A DNA stretch of 64,000 nucleotides, from assembly GCA_905221605.1 (NCBI GenBank), contig CAJNDS010001480.1, positions 521,001 to 585,000 of the forward strand. Direction: 5' to 3'. How positions within the stretch are numbered: position 1 is the first letter of the stretch; every line of letters starts with the position of its first letter. The DNA comes from Symbiodinium natans (lineage: Eukaryota > Sar > Dinophyceae > Suessiales > Symbiodiniaceae). The position numbers and the translations under genes are program-made. This document shows, piece by piece, positions 63,936-64,000 of the stretch. Below the pieces are notes generated by a model. The model was not told the DNA's origin. It ran no database searches and worked only from the letters and a program-made list of their open reading frames with translations.

Positions 63936-64000
63936 GCTCACATTGGAGGGCAGCAGCTATGCCATAGGGTTTAGGGTTTAGGGTTTAGGGCTGAGGGCTT

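Noticed and set aside
1-64000. rRNA, tRNA, spliced-leader genes or bacterial promoters
   Set aside because: No matching conserved stretch was seen on either strand by eye; a covariance-model search would be needed to exclude tRNAs fully.

Overview
The window reads as nuclear DNA of a dinoflagellate, very probably a core dinoflagellate. The telomere-type heptamer TTTAGGG/CCCTAAA is spread through it in both orientations. Exons are tiny (31 to 84 bases) and bounded by AG|G acceptors and by GT, GC or GA donors. Candidate exons lie almost all on the plus strand. These are known dinoflagellate traits. No rRNA, tRNA, CRISPR array or bacterial gene was seen.

Layout. Positions 1-998 (minus strand) hold an open, 3'-incomplete reverse transcriptase of non-LTR retrotransposon type. 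It begins exactly where a CCCTAAA array begins. From about 1 to 38 kb, short unique segments of 40-250 bases alternate with heptamer arrays and small inverted-repeat elements. Some unique segments are exons, shown best by two sets of tandem paralogues: 5.1-5.7 against 6.3-6.6 kb, and 11.7-12.4 against 13.0-13.6 kb. In these, matched exons have identical lengths, conserved splice borders and many third-position changes.

From 38,835 to 48,553 (plus strand), nine short segments read in order and in frame as one tubulin-tyrosine-ligase-like (TTLL) protein, closest in motif pattern to TTLL3/TTLL8-type glycylases. Their eight introns (0.4-1.8 kb) hold heptamer arrays of both orientations, variant 8-mer and 9-mer arrays, homopolymer runs and DNA-transposon relics. 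This is the firmest gene in the window. It shows that the heptamer arrays are intron filling and not chromosome ends. From 49 to 64 kb the same texture continues with further single candidate exons that could not be joined.

Mobile elements. At least eight families of short inverted-repeat elements recur. Family 1 is 120 bp with CAGGGTGGGG termini and TA flanks; an empty site at 51.8 kb pairs with a filled site at 26.2 kb. Family 2 has TTGGGATGTTCCCC termini and about 8 bp flanking repeats. Family 3 has CTTGGAGGTTCA termini and TA flanks. One family 1 copy (18,544-18,713) carries exactly six CCCTAAA units flanked by an 8-bp duplication of its own sequence. This is direct evidence that heptamer arrays arrive as discrete insertions.

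The main inference is that telomere-type heptamer blocks behave as insertions with target duplication and make up much of the introns. In six of eight TTLL introns the first two intron bases equal the first two bases of the downstream exon, as expected if donors are copies of the target site. Exons outside the TTLL gene and the tandem paralogues rest on open frame plus splice borders only. Coding-looking stretches also occur inside TTLL introns, so those calls have low confidence.
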